Positions 1-10,997 are shown, counted from the first letter of the stretch. The stretch: DNA of 64,000 nt from Cranoglanis bouderius (GCA_023630585.1 CM042558.1:8335800-8399799); one strand, 5' to 3'. Notes: a model not told the origin generated them from the sequence alone. Program-made: numbers and translations.

Positions 1-1440
1 TTATGTTGTTTCTATATGTTTTGTTTATTTTCTTATATATCTTATTTTGTTCCTTTATTTTATGCTTATTTTGTTTCTATATGCTGTTTATTTTGTTTCT
101 ATATGCTCTGTGATTTTTGTTTCTATATGCTCTGTGATATTTGTTTCTATATGCTATGTGTTTTTGTTTCTATATGCAATGTGATTTTTGTTTCTATATG
201 CTCTGTGTTTATGTTGTTTCTATATGTTTTGTTTATTTTCTTATATGTCTTATTTTGTTCCTTTATTTTATGCTTATTTTGTTTCTATATGCTGTTTATT
301 TTGTTTCTATATGCTCTGTGATTTATGTTTCTATATGCTATGTGTTTTTGTTTCTATATGCTTTGTGATTTTTGTTTATTTATTTTATTCTATGTGCTAT
401 GTATTTATTCTATATGTTGTGTTTATTTTGTTTCTATATGTTATGTTTACTTTTACCTATATGTTATGTGATATTTGTTTCTGTATACTATGTAATTTTT
501 GTTTCGATATGCTGTGTTAATTGTTTCTATATTCTATGTATTTATTTAGTTTTTATATGCAATGTATTTATTTTGTTTCTAAATGTTGTGTTTATTTTGT
601 TTCTATGTGTTAGTTTACTTTTACCTATATGCTCTGTGATTTTTGTTTCTATATGCTCTATGATATTTGTTTCTATATGCTATGTGTCTTTATTTCTATA
701 TGCAATTTGATTTGTTTCTATACTCTGTGTTTATTTTGTTTCTATATGCTTTGTGATTTTTGTTTATTTATTTTATTCTATGTGCTATGTATTTATTTTG
801 TTTCTATATGTTATGTTTAATTTTACCTATGTTATGTGATATTTGTTTATGTATGCTGTATTTATTTTGTTTCTATATCTTTTGTATTTATTATTATTTT
901 ATTCTATATCTTGTGTTATTTTGATCCTTTATTTTGTCTCTTTATGCTGTGTTTATTTTTTCTATTTGCTATATATTTATTTTGTTTTTATATGCTGTGT
1001 TTATTTTTTTAATATATGTTTTTATTTTATTTCTGTGCTATGTGCTTATTTTGTTTCTATATGTTATGTTTACTTTTACCTATATGTTATGTGATCTTTG
1101 TTTCTGTATACTATGTAATTTTTGTTTCTATATGCTGTGTTTATTTTTTCTATATTCCATGCATTTATTTAGTTTTTATATGCTATGGATTTATTTTACT
1201 TCTATATGTTGTGTTTATTTTGTTTCTATGTTATGTTTATTTGTTACCTATATGTTATGATATTTGCTTTTATATGCATGTAAACTTTGTTTCTATATGC
1301 TCTGTTTTTGTTTCTATATGCTGTGTGATTTGTTTCTATACATTGTGTTTATTTTGTTTCTATATGTTTTGTTTATTTTATTCTGTATCTTGTAATTTTG
1401 TTCCTTTATTTTATGTTTATTTTGATTCTATATGCTGTGT
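1..1440 (+). repeat. T-rich 24-bp degenerate minisatellite, block 1
   Basis: The block consists of back-to-back variants of a unit of about 24 bp with the core TTTGTTTCTATATGCT followed by a variable TGTGATTT or TGTGTTTA. Units vary from about 20 to 28 bp, and the + strand is very rich in T and poor in G and C. Larger blocks containing TTCCTTTATTTTATG recur, so there is some higher-order order. The array is cut by the left window edge, so its true extent is unknown. Long + strand frames here are Phe/Tyr/Cys/Val-rich and arise because the unit length is a multiple of three and holds few stops. I do not regard them as genes. Confidence 0.9.
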
Positions 1441-1577
1441 GTTAGGTTCTCTCTCTCGCCTTTTTTGAATAAACTTTGCTGCACTATCTGACGTCTCTCC
1501 AGCGCATGCATCCTGACTACTCTCCCCTGACTCTTCAGCCTGCACCAGCTATACATAACAGAATACACTGCCAAAAC

Positions 1578-1955
1578 ATGGATGCAGCGGGGAAAATTGG
1601 TGCACGTCGCGCTTTGTGTTCTGTGCTGGCTATTGACTCCATCGGCTTCCAGCAGTGGATTTTCGTTCATACCCCGGAGGCGTACGATGGATTCGCTGTC
1701 TGGCCGCAATGTTATTTTCTTCAGGCGCAGACATATTTTCTTAGCTTGGAGGACCCCAAGCCTGATGAGGAGCAGTGGTTGGGGTTCCTCCTCTCCCGTC
1801 TGGTCGGCTCCGCTCGCCAATGGGCGGAGCTTCACCTCGCCAGTGGATCCACGAAGCTCAATACAGTTTCGGGCTTTGTGGATGTACTGGTCCAGGTGTT
1901 CGGAAGCCCAGACTTCCAACCCAATCTCAGGACCTTCTTGGGGAAGACTGGGTGA
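1578..1955 (+). pseudogene. gypsy-type Gag N-terminal fragment
   Basis: The frame starts with ATG at 1578, just after the presumed LTR end, and runs 125 codons to a stop. It contains a capsid-like stretch with LLSRLVGSARQWAELHLASG followed by a hydrophobic FVDVLVQVFG segment. This is the pattern of Ty3/gypsy (Sushi/RTL-type) Gag capsids, which have a bulk-hydrophobic helix, an RxW motif and an F..F pair. Gag would form the retroelement core particle. Full-length Gag is usually 300-400 residues and ends in a CCHC knuckle; here the frame stops early and the zinc-finger sequence that follows is of another kind and in another frame. An upstream in-frame ATG at 1476 lies in the presumed LTR and is less likely as the start. 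The fragment is judged non-functional. Confidence 0.6.
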
Positions 1956-2034
1956 CCGACCAAATATGTCCTTCCTTGAGCACTATGAGAGGGAACGGGC
2001 TAACAGGGCAGCCTGCACCTCTCAACACCTGACC

Positions 2035-2181
2035 CAGGAGTGCACCACCGAGGGCTGCACCAACCCAGCCACTGTCCAGTGCCCCACCTGCAGGAAACGG
2101 GGAGGAAGAAGCAGCTACTTCTGCTCCTAATCCTGTTTTAAGGGCAGCTGGAGGGTGCACAAACGGCTCCACAGGCGGGCT
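2035..2181 (+). pseudogene. METAP1 N-terminal zinc-finger fragment, captured
   Basis: In the frame of position 2041 the translation reads ECTTEGCTNPATVQCPTC, then a short basic/Gly stretch, SSYFCS, a TAA stop, SCFKGSW and H.RLHRRA. This spacing (C-x4-C-x7-C-x2-C, YFCS, C, W..H..LH) is the MYND-like C6H2 zinc finger at the N terminus of methionine aminopeptidase 1, which binds ribosomes and removes the initiator Met. The in-frame TAA at 2128-2130 replaces the residue after YFCS, so the fragment cannot encode an intact finger. It lies next to gypsy gag and in another frame, with no catalytic aminopeptidase domain after it. I infer a fragment carried by a retroelement. A generic MYND finger is the alternative, but FKGSW and the HK.LH ending favour METAP1. 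Confidence 0.75.
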
Positions 2182-2190
2182 ACCCCCAAG

Positions 2191-2440
2191 CTCCAGCCGG
2201 AGGCCCAGCAGGAGGTCTCTTCAGCGGAGCTGCATCTGGAGGTTAACATGGCAACCTCCAGCCCCGAGCTCCAGCCGGAGGACCAGCAGGAGGTCTCCTC
2301 AGCGGAGCTGCATCTGGAGGTTAACGTGGCGACTTCCAGCCCCGAGCTCCAGCCAGAGGCCCAGCAGGAGGTCTCCTCAGAGGAGCTGCCCCTGGAGGTT
2401 AACATGGCAACCTCCAGTCTCGAGCTTCAGCCGGAAACCC
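2191..2440 (+). repeat. 78-bp tandem repeat, about 3.2 copies
   Basis: CTCCAGCCGGAGG starts recur at 2191, 2269 and near 2347, a period of exactly 78 bp, so each copy adds 26 codons (ELQPE..QQEVSSAELHLEV) without changing frame. The copies differ at a few positions. The repeat follows the METAP1-like finger in the same frame, and the EVSS in each unit echoes sequence normally found just after that finger. It could therefore have expanded from captured METAP1 sequence, but that is speculative. Confidence 0.85.
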
Positions 2441-2469
2441 AGTGGGAGGTTTTCCCAGCGGAGCTGCTC

Positions 2470-2866
2470 TTGGAACAGGACCGGGAGCAGGACCGGGAGC
2501 AGGATTGGAAACGGGAACGGGACTGGGAACTGGTCTGGGAAGACTGGGAATTGGCTTTGGGCATAGGCTGAGGCATGGACTGGGATCAGGACTGGGAACA
2601 GGACTGGGAACAGGCCTTGGAACAGCACCGGAAACTTGACTGGGAACAGGATTTGAAATTGGCCTTGGAATAGGGCAGAAACCTGGATATGGAGTTGGAC
2701 ATGGACTAGGAATAGGGCAGGAACCTGGACATGGACTTGGACATGGACTAGGAATAGAGCAGGAACCTGGACATGGAGTTGGACATGGACTAGGAATAGG
2801 GCAGGAACCTGGACATGAACTTGGACTTAATTTTGCACTAAAACATGGGCTAGAACATGGGCACAC
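2470..2866 (+). repeat. purine-rich short tandem repeat (GGAACAGGACTGG-like)
   Basis: Irregular 6- to 24-bp repetitions of GGGAACAGGACTGG and GGAACCTGGACATGG fill this stretch. They resemble the longer low-complexity tracts at about 16.85-17.69 kb and 24.07-24.94 kb, so the LTR element fragments of this locus share a liking for this repeat. No coding role is supported. Confidence 0.8.
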
Positions 2867-5580
2867 TTATTTTGTGTTTAGTTTGTTTCTATATGCTGTT
2901 TATTTGTTGTATATGTTATGTTTTTATTTTATTTCTATGTGCTATGTATTTACTTCATTCTGTATGTTGTTTATTTTGTTTCTATATGTTATGTTTACTT
3001 TTACCTATATGTTATGTGATTTTTGTTTATATATGCTGTATTAATTTTGTTTCTATATCTTTTGTATTTATTATTATTTTATTCTATATCTTGTGTTATT
3101 TTGATCCTTTATTTTGTCTCTTTATGCTGTGTTTATTTTTTCTATTTGCTATATATTTATTTTGTTTTTATATGCTGTTTATTTTTTTTAATATATGTTG
3201 TCTTTATTTTATTTCTGTGCTATGTGCTTATTTTGTTTCTATATTTTATGTTTACTTTTTCTATATTCTATGTATTTATTTAGTTTGTATATGCTATGTA
3301 TTTATTTTATTTCTATATGTTGTGTTCATTTTGTTTCTATATGTTACACGTTTATTTTGTGTCTGTTATGTTGAATTTTTCTATGTTGTTTGTTTATTTT
3401 GTTTCTATATGTTGTGTTTATTTTGTTTCCCTATGCTTGTATTAATTTTGTTTCTATATGTTGTTTATTTTTTCTGTTATTTGTTTATTTTTGTCTCTAT
3501 ATGCTGTGTTCATTTTGTTTATATATGTTGTGTTTATTTTGTTTTTATATGCTGTGTTTATTTAGTTTCTATATGTTATGTTTATTTTTTCCTCTGTTAT
3601 GTGATATTTGTTTCTATATGCTCTGTGATTTTTGTTTCTATATGCTGTGAGTTTTTGTTTCTATATGCTCTGTTTATTTTGTTTCTATGTGCATTGTAAT
3701 TTTTTTCTATATGCAATGTGATTTTTGTTTCTATATGCTCTGTGTTTATGTTGTTTCTATATGTTATGTTTACTTTTACCTATATGTTATGTGATATTTA
3801 TTTCTGTATACTATGCAATGTTTGTTTCTATATGCGGTGTTTATTTTTTCTATATTCTATGTATTTATTAGTTTTTATATGCTATGTATTTATTTTACTA
3901 TATGTTGTGTTTATTTTATTCTATATGTTGTGTTTATTTTGTTTCTATGTTATGTTTATTTGTTACATATATGTTGTGATATTTGTTTCTATATGTATGT
4001 AAACTTTGTTTCTATATGTTGTGTATTAATTTTGTTTCTATATTCTGTTTAAAAAATAAACAGAATACAGAAAAAAAATTAATACACATATTATTCCATA
4101 TTCTATATGATATTTATTTATTTTGTTTTTATATCCTGTGTTTATTTTTTCTATATGTTATGTTTTTATTTTGTTTCTATATGCTATGTATTATTTTATT
4201 CTATATGCAATGTGATTTGTGTTTCTATGTGCTATGTCATTTTTGTTTCTGTATGCTCTGTGATTTTTGTTTCCATATGCCTCATTTATTTTGTTTCTAT
4301 ATGCAATGTGATTTGTTTCTACATGCTTTGTGTTTATTTTGTTTCTATATGCTATGTGATTTTTTTGTTTCTGTACGTTGTTTTTATTTTGTTTCTATAT
4401 GCTTAGTTTATTTTATTTGTTTACATATGTTATGTATTTTTATTTCTATATTCTGTCTGTTTATTTTGTTTCTACATCTTGTGTGTAATTTGTTTGCTTA
4501 TTTTGTTTCTATTTTGTGTTTATTTAGTTTCTATATGCTATGTGATTTTCATTTCTATATGCTATGTATTAATTTTGTTTCTATATGATAATTTTTATAT
4601 GATATTTATTTATTTTGTTTTTATATGCTGTGTTTATTTAGTTTCTATATGTTATGTTTATTTTTTCCACTGTTATGTGATATTTTTTCTCTATGCTATG
4701 TGATTTTTGCTTCTGTATGTTGTTTATTTTGTTTCTATATGCTGTGTGTTTATTTTGTTGCATTTATTGTTTTCTATATCTTATGTGATATTTCTTTCAG
4801 TATGCTATGTGATTTTTGTTTCTGTATGTTGTTTATTTTTTGCCATATGCGGTGTTTATTTTGTTGCATCAATCTTTTCCCTATTGTTTCTATATGCTCT
4901 GTGATTTCTGTTTCTATATGCTTTGTGAGTTTTTGCTTCTATATGCTTTGTCTATTTTTGTTTCTATATCCTGTTTATTTAGTTTCTATAGTCAATGTGG
5001 TTTTTGTTTCTATATGCAATATAATTTTTGTTTCTATATGCTCTGTATTTATTTTTTTATATGATATATATTTATTTTGGTTTTATGTACTGTTTATTTT
5101 TTCTATATGTTATGATTTATTTTGTTTCTATGTGCTATGTATTTCTTTTATTCTATATGTTGTTTTTATTTTGTTTCTATATGTTATGTAAATTTTTTCC
5201 TTTGTCTTCTGTGATATTTTTTTCTATATGCTCTGTGATTTTTGTTTCTATATTTTGTTTCTTTTTTTCTATATCTTATGTATTTATTTTGTTTCTATAT
5301 GCTGTGTTTATTTTTTATGTTTTTATTTTGTTTCTATGTGCTATGTATTTTTTATATGTTGTGTTTATTTTGTTTCTATATGCTGTCTTTATTTTGTTTC
5401 GATATGCTATGTGATTTTTGTTTCTATGTTTTGTTTCTTTTTTTCTATATATCATGTATTTATTTTGTTTCTATATGCTGTGTTTATTTTTTATGTTTTT
5501 ATTTTGTTTCTATGTGCTATGTATTTTTAAAAAAAAATATGTTGTGTTTATTTTGTTTCTATATGTTCTATATATCTATA
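2867..5580 (+). repeat. T-rich 24-bp minisatellite, block 2
   Basis: This continues the same minisatellite as block 1, resuming directly after the gypsy-like island. A 280-codon open frame at 2857-3699 is the longest by-product of the array. It is made of repeated FVSICYVYF-like octapeptides and has no other gene signature. A block at 5225-5530 shows two near-identical copies of a unit of about 180 bp, a local higher-order duplication. Confidence 0.9.
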
Positions 5581-5865
5581 CACTTTGCTACAAAGTAAAG
5601 TAGTGTGTGTACAGCTTGTATAACAGTGTAAATTTGCTGTCCCCTTAAAATAACTCAACACACAGCCATTAATGTCTAAACCGCTGGCAACAAAAGTGAG
5701 TACACCCCTAAGTGAAAATGTCCAAATTGGGCCCAAAGTGTCAATATTTTGTGTGGCCATCATTATTTCCAGCACTGCCTTAACCCTGTTGGGCATGGAG
5801 TTCGTCTCGGGTTACTTGACTTTAACCCTGTTCCCTGAAAAAGTGGGAACGAGATGCTGCACATC

Positions 5866-6024
5866 AAACGCTAATGGGAACATTCTTTGTTCGACCGGTT
5901 GCGAAGTATGTGTGTCAAACACGCCAAGAATTTGTCCTAAATAACCTCGGTGAGTTACGTCATTGATAACGTGCACCTGCAGGTTATAAATAGATGTGAA
6001 ACAGGCATACCTTCAGGTTACACT
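5866..6024 (+). repeat. DIRS inverted terminal repeat, one arm
   Basis: This arm is the reverse complement of about 10745-10905, with roughly 94% of positions matching by eye. It contains CACCTGCAGGTTATAAATAG and ACCTTCAGG. TATAAATA (5984-5991) could serve as a TATA element in either arm. Together with the other arm it brackets the DIRS coding region. Confidence 0.88.
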
Positions 6025-6067
6025 TTGTCTGAGAGACTCCAGACACGTCTGCAGTGCAGCATTGAGG

Positions 6068-6170
6068 CGCAGCATCTCGTTCCCGCTTTTTCAGGGAACA
6101 GGGTTACAGTCAAGTAACCCGAGACATTCCCTATCAAAAGCTACTCTCGATGCTGCGCATCAAACGCTAA
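6068..6170. repeat. DIRS internal complementary region (circle-junction template)
   Basis: Positions 6071-6125 are the reverse complement of the window-left end of the element (5804-5860), and 6127-6167 are the reverse complement of the other end (about 10894-10934). The two meet at GAGAC|ATTCCC. A region complementary to both ends, joined head to tail, is the hallmark of DIRS elements and is thought to template circularisation of the DNA intermediate. Both halves match closely. Confidence 0.88.
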
Positions 6171-6258
6171 TGCGAATGAGAATACCAACGCTGCCACTCT
6201 GAAAGTGTCTGAGCCCCCAAGGTTGTGTAGTGTATGCGCACAAACATTGAAGAAGGTC

Positions 6259-7262
6259 TCAGACATGCCTAAGGGATGTTGACTCGAGGACATGTGAGCC
6301 CGGAGTAGCATGGACATCCAAACTATAGAATCTGACAAATGTGTGCGGAGAGGACCAACCTGCCGCATCACACACTTGCTGGAGGGGGACACCTTTTGCC
6401 AAAGGCATAGAAGGTGCAACCCCCCTGGTTGAATGAGCCCTAACACCTAGCGGCGAAGCTTGACCACGCGCCTCATAGGCTAGAGCAATGGCATCCCTCA
6501 CCCAATGAGACACCGTTTGCTTAGTGGCAGCCACCTCCCGATTGCAGCCTCCATAGCATATGAAGAGCTGCTCCAACTTACACCACTGGCTGGTGCAGTG
6601 GACGTAAATCTGAAGAGCACATACTGGACACAGTAAGTGAAGTCTTTCCTGCTCCATAGTCGTGAAAGGCGGAGGACAGAAGGCTTCAAGAACGACCGGA
6701 TGCATGGTCGAGAATGGAACTTTCGGGAGGTATTTAGGGTGAGGATGCAAGATAGCTTTGACCAGCCCAGGGCAAAGTCTAGGCAGGACCGCGGGACTGA
6801 CAGAGCCTGCAAATCCCCAATTCTCTTCAGAGAAGTAATAGCCATTAGAAAAACCATCTTTAGGGTCAGAGACCTGATAGGTGCTGACTCTAGTGGTCCG
6901 AAAGGGGTGCCGACCAGACCCTCGAGCACTATAGCTAAATCCCACGAAGGGGCTATAGCTCTCGTGGACGGTCTCAACCGCTTGGCTCCACGAATGAAGC
7001 GAGCAACTAGAGGGTGCTTTCCCACAGAAACCCCATCAATCGGAGCATGGCAAGCCGAAATGACGGCCATATAGACTCTGAGAGTACCAGGACATGTGCC
7101 TGAGGATAATTTCCCTTGCAGGAACTCCAGCACTGAAACCACTTGGCAGTGAACTGGGTCTATGTGGTGCGCCATACACCAATTTTCAAAAATGTGCCAT
7201 TTGAAGGCATAACTTCTTCTAGTGGAGGGGGCCCTGGCACTTAGAATGGTCTCTACTATGTC
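6259..7262 (-). pseudogene. DIRS tyrosine recombinase, one frameshift
   Basis: The product would join the DNA circle to the chromosome. The minus-strand reading starts IVETILSARAPSTRRSYAFK at about 7262 (core-binding domain) and continues past MAHHIDPVHCQVV to the first catalytic Arg in TSLKRIGDLQAL (near 6830). After a frameshift between about 6800 and 6770 it gives the H-x-x-R box AHSTRGVA (near 6440) and the Tyr in FVRFYSLDV (near 6335). All R-H-R-Y residues are thus present, across two frames. The fragment is about 330 codons, normal for DIRS recombinases. It is similar to the recombinases at 14.6 kb, 21.7 kb and 31 kb here. Confidence 0.88.
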
Positions 7263-7282
7263 AGCAGAGAACCCAGCACCCC

Positions 7283-9760
7283 TTAGCTGGTCCCCCTCAG
7301 AGGCCAGACGTGAAGGTTCCAGAGCTCAGGCCGGGGATGAAATATTGTCCCCTGTGCCTGAGATAGGAGATCTTTCCTGACTGGAATCACCCACAGCGAG
7401 CCATCGAGGAGAGATATTAGATCCGAGAACCATACTCTGGTTGGCCAATGGGGCGCTATCAATAAGAGGCGAAACCCCTGTTGACGGACCTTGGCCAGGA
7501 CTCCTGGGAGCAGAGCAATCAGGGGAAATGCGTAAAGACTCCGTCTGGGCCAAGTATGAGCCATGGCGTCCAGACCCAGGGGAGCTGGAGGAGTCAGAGA
7601 GAAGAAGAGGGGACATTGTGCCATCTTCTGTGAAGCAAAGAGGTCCATCTCTGCTTTATAAAATCTTCCCCAGATTTTACTGACCACTTTGGGGTGGAGT
7701 TTCCATTCCCTGAGTGTCACAGCCTGTCTGGACAGCAAGTCTGCTCCCACATTCATATATCCGGGGATGTAAATCGCCCTGAGGGACAGGAACTTGTCCT
7801 GTGCCCACAGCAGGACCTGCTGCGCTAGCCTGTTCAGGTGGCGGGAACGCAGTCCGCCCTGGTGATTTATGTAAGAGACTACCGCCGTATTGTCCACCCG
7901 CACAAGGACATGGTAGCCTCTTAACTGCTGGAGGAAGTATTTCACGGCCCGGAATAGAGCCATCATTTCAAGGCAATTGATGTGCCAGTCGAGAAGATGA
8001 CCTCTCCAGATCCCTTGGGCTGGATGGCCATCCAAGGCCGCACCCCAACCCGTGAGGGAAGCATCTGTCGTTAGCATCTTGTGATGACAACACGGACCTA
8101 GAGTGGGACCCAAAGTCAGAAACCGGGGTCTGAACCACATAGAAAGGGTACGAAGCCCCTGGCGAGTGACCCTTATTTCCTCTGGGGATTGGCCCTTGGA
8201 TGAAATCCCCTGGCTCTGAGCCACAACTGAAACGATCTCAGGTGATTTATGTAAGAGACTACCACCGTGTTGTCCACCCGCACTAGGACATGGTAGCCTC
8301 TTAACTGCTGGAGGAAGTATTTCAGGGCCTGAAATAGAGCCATCATTTCGAGGCAATTGATGTGCCAGTCGAGAAGATGACCTCTCCAGATCCCTTGGGC
8401 TGGACGGCCATCCAAGGCCGCACCCCAACCCGTGAGGGAAGCGTCTGTCGTTAGCGTCTTGTGATGACAACACGGACCTAGAGTGGGACCCAAAGTCAGA
8501 AACCGGGGTCTGAACCACATAGAAATGGTATGAAGCCCCTGGCGCGTGACCCTTATTTCCTCTGGGGATTGGACCTTGGATGAAATCCCCTGGCTCTGAG
8601 CCACAACTGAAATGACCTCATGTGCAGGAGACCCAAGGGTATCACTGTGGATGCAGCTGCCATGACACCTAAAAGCTTATGAAAGAAGTAAATCGTAATT
8701 CTCTGGCCTAGCTTGATACTCTTTAGGGCATTTACAATCGATTTGACGTGCACAGGAGAAAGCTGTGCCTGCGTCGTGATCGAATGCCATACAACCCCCA
8801 AATACGTTGTCCTCTGAACAGGAGAGAGAACGCTTTTCTTGGCATTGAGTCTCAACCCCAGAGATTCGAGATGAGCTAGGACCACATCCCGATGTCGAAG
8901 CGCCAGCTCTTGAGACTGAGCCAGAATCAGCCAGTCGTCTATGTAATTTAAAATGCAGATGCCCTGGAGTCGCAGAGGAGCCAGTGCTGCATCCATGCAT
9001 TTCGTGTATGTGCGAGGTGACAGAGCTAGACCGAATGGAAGAACCGAATGGATTCAAACTGGTAAGCTTCGCCCCTGAAAGCGAACCTCAGGAACTTCCT
9101 GTGTGGTGGCAAGATTTCTATATGAAAATATGCGTCCTTGAGATCGAACCAGTCCCCTGGCTGGATCTGAGTCACAATCATCTTGATCGTCAAGCTCTTG
9201 AACTTGTATGTTCTGAGGTAGCGGTTCAACCTGCGAAGATCTAAAATTGGCCGCAACCCCCTATCTTTCTTGGGAACCAAAAGAATTCCGGCTGTAATAG
9301 CCTGACTCTCTGTCTGGTAGGGGAACACGTTCCATGGCCCCTTTGTCCAGCAGAGCTTGCAACCCCTGTGTCAAAAAATGGGCTCGTTCTGGTTTCATGG
9401 AAGTGGAGACCACGCCGTTGAAACGCGGAGGCCGATATGCAAACTGAATCCTGTAGCCTTTCTCTACAGTCCTTTCTACCCATGGAGAGATACTTGGCAG
9501 TAGCTTCCACGCTGCCAGTTTCTCTGAGAGGGGCACTAGTTTTGACACTTCACTTAGATGGGGAGGTGTTAGGTGTCTGGTGTCCTGAAGCATGGCAGGA
9601 GGCAACCGAACATCTAACGTCTGGCTGGAAATTGTACAGCGGCCTCCTGAGGGTGCCAGGAAGGAGCGTCTACTTCCCGTTGGAACTTCTCGCGCTCCTC
9701 CCGTGAGGGGCACACCCCCATGGTCCCGAGGACTTGACCTGACAGGACTTATGCCCAGAC
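7283..9760 (-). pseudogene. DIRS Pol: reverse transcriptase and RNase H, broken
   Basis: The minus-strand product copies element RNA into DNA. In order it shows an N-terminal segment (SEKLAAWKLLPSISPWVERT, near 9540), the RT finger/palm motif LRPILDLRRLNRYLRTYKFK (near 9230), DWFDLKDAYFHIEI with the first catalytic Asp, the YIDDW active site (near 8945), LGLRLNAKKS, and an RNase H-like domain starting LTTDASLTGWGAALDG with VRVDNTAVVSYINHQGG and NVGADLLSR. Frames change near 9330-9260, near 9030-8990 and at the 380-bp tandem duplication (7861-8620), which cannot preserve frame. Family RT/RH proteins are usually around 800 residues; the parts are nearly all present but not in one frame. Confidence 0.9.
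7861..8620. repeat. 380-bp direct tandem duplication inside DIRS pol
   Basis: GGTGATTTATGTAAGAGACT begins both 7861 and 8241, and the sequence ends CCACAACTGAAA in both copies, giving two adjacent 380-bp units that differ at only around a dozen positions. As 380 is not a multiple of three, the second unit throws RNase H out of frame. The left edge is within the RNase H domain and the right edge near the RT/RNase H connection. Confidence 0.92.
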
Positions 9761-9998
9761 GAAATGATCGTCCTCAAGTCCGGCCTCTTACTGGGCTGCT
9801 GAGGTCGGCGAGCCGCTCCCCAGTCCCTACGAGGGGGCAAACGGCTCACCACACTCTGCTTCTGCGACTCTCGCCGCAGAGAGACTAGATTGGGTCGGGG
9901 CTGGGTGGCTGACAGCCCTGAAGCCTGAGCACGGTGGTGAAGAAACTCATCAAATTTTTAAAGAGTGACATTTTTTTTTTTTTTGTCAATGTCAGGAT

Positions 9999-10680
9999 TC
10001 AAACTCCGGTCTGGAGCGTGGAGAGCGAGCATGCGAAAAGTGTGCCACAGAATGTCCAAGCTCTAATTCTTCCGCCCGTGCTCAGGTCGTTCAGCAGGTC
10101 AGCCTGGCATGCCTGCAGAACCGCCATGGTGTGCAGGGCAGCATCAGCCTGACCCACTGCTTGAAATGCCTTGCCCACCAGTGACAATGTTCCTGCAAGG
10201 CTTGGTGGGGAGGATAGGCTTTTTAAGTGACGACGCACTCCCAGGGGAGAGATAGCCCGCGAGCGTCTTCCCAACCTGAGGCATCGTCACATACCCATGC
10301 GCCTTAGCACCCACGATAGTCGAATAGATTGACATCAAAGATACATGGGGAGTAAGGCTTATTCCATGAGCGAGATAACTCCTATGGAGGTCTGGGAAAA
10401 AAAGGGGGGAGATCGATATTGGGATCTCTCGCCTTGGCCACCGGACAGAAATCTGTCGTCTAGTTTGGAGTGCCTGGGGTTCTCTTGCTCCTGTTACCAG
10501 TCTAACTTAAGCCTGGCTACTGCATTAGTCACTACCTCGAGTAGCTCCCCAAATGCCTTGTCATCGCGCGAGGAGCGCTCAGAGGCGGTGCTCTCTCGCA
10601 GTGCTCGCACTCAGCGTCCTCAAGAGCAGCAATAGCAGGCTCTTCCCCGAGGTACTCCAAACAAAAATCGTGCGGATCAT
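9999..10680 (-). pseudogene. DIRS ORF1 (Gag-like), frameshifted
   Basis: Minus-strand reading gives DDPHDFCLEYLGEEPAIAAL from about 10675, then, in another frame, KAFGELLEVVTNAVARLKLD, and finally LVGKAFQAVGQADAALHTMA followed by VLQACQADLLNDL (10210-10080). The last motif is typical of fish DIRS ORF1 proteins and has a close match in the third DIRS element of this window (28660-28780). ORF1 is thought to act as Gag. At least two frameshifts break it. A T12-13 run near 9970-9985 lies just downstream. Confidence 0.75.
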
Positions 10681-10744
10681 CATCCGGAATAATTTAACAC
10701 TTACCAAGACAACACACACACACAAAGCAGTCTTGAAGACAAAG

Positions 10745-10934
10745 AAACCTGAAGGTATGCCTGTTTCACGTCTATTTATAACCTGCAGGTGCACGTTATC
10801 AATGACGTAACTCACCGAGGTGATTTAGGCCAAATTCTTGGTGTGTTTGACACACATACTTCTCAACCGGTCGAACAAAGAATGTCTCCATAAGCGTTTG
10901 ATGCACAGCATCGAGAGTAGCTTTTGATAGGGAA
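10745..10934 (-). repeat. DIRS inverted terminal repeat, other arm with left end
   Basis: This is the reverse complement of 5866-6024 plus an outer extension ending CTTTTGATAGGGAA at the junction with Tc1 sequence. Because the element is on the minus strand, this is its 5' end and it would hold the promoter; a TATTTATA reading sits near 10774-10781. Confidence 0.85.
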
Positions 10935-10997
10935 CACCAGAGCTTCACAGGTTGCCACTGGAGTCCTCTTCCACTCCCCCATGACGACATCACAGAG

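Larger units (their letters stand above)
1441..2866 (+). mobile_element. gypsy-like LTR retrotransposon fragment with captured host sequence
   Basis: This GC-richer island sits inside the T-rich minisatellite. It begins with what looks like an LTR end (AATAAA near 1468, terminal ACATAACA near 1553-1560), followed at 1578 by a gag-type reading frame, as in fish Sushi-like Ty3/gypsy elements. Downstream are a METAP1-like zinc finger, a 78-bp tandem repeat and a purine-rich short tandem repeat. There is no protease, reverse transcriptase or second LTR, so this is a remnant. The family assignment rests on the gag-like protein and layout only. Confidence 0.65.
5804..10934 (-). mobile_element. DIRS-type tyrosine-recombinase retrotransposon, near complete
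   Basis: The element runs on the minus strand: gag-like ORF (about 10.7-10.0 kb), reverse transcriptase and RNase H (9.76-7.28 kb), then tyrosine recombinase (7.26-6.26 kb). It has inverted terminal repeats and an internal complementary region next to the right end, the layout known for DIRS elements, which integrate by recombinase and leave no target duplication. It sits in a Tc1-like transposase gene between 5803 and 10935. The ORFs carry frameshifts and a 380-bp internal duplication, so it is not autonomous now. Confidence 0.9.

Noticed and set aside
1..1440. CRISPR-like array of short repeats
   Set aside because: Units are directly adjacent with no unique spacers and are degenerate, and the context is a vertebrate genome with no cas genes.
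2857..3699. 280-codon + strand ORF and dozens of similar Phe/Tyr/Cys/Val-rich ORFs in the T-rich array, looking like membrane proteins
   Set aside because: They follow the 24-bp unit (eight codons with few stops), occur in two or three frames at once and have no start or splice context. They are by-products of the minisatellite.
8984..9244. + strand ORFs across the first DIRS element (for example 6637-7074 and 9437-9706)
   Set aside because: They are shadows of the minus-strand RT, RNase H and recombinase, which carry the recognisable motifs.
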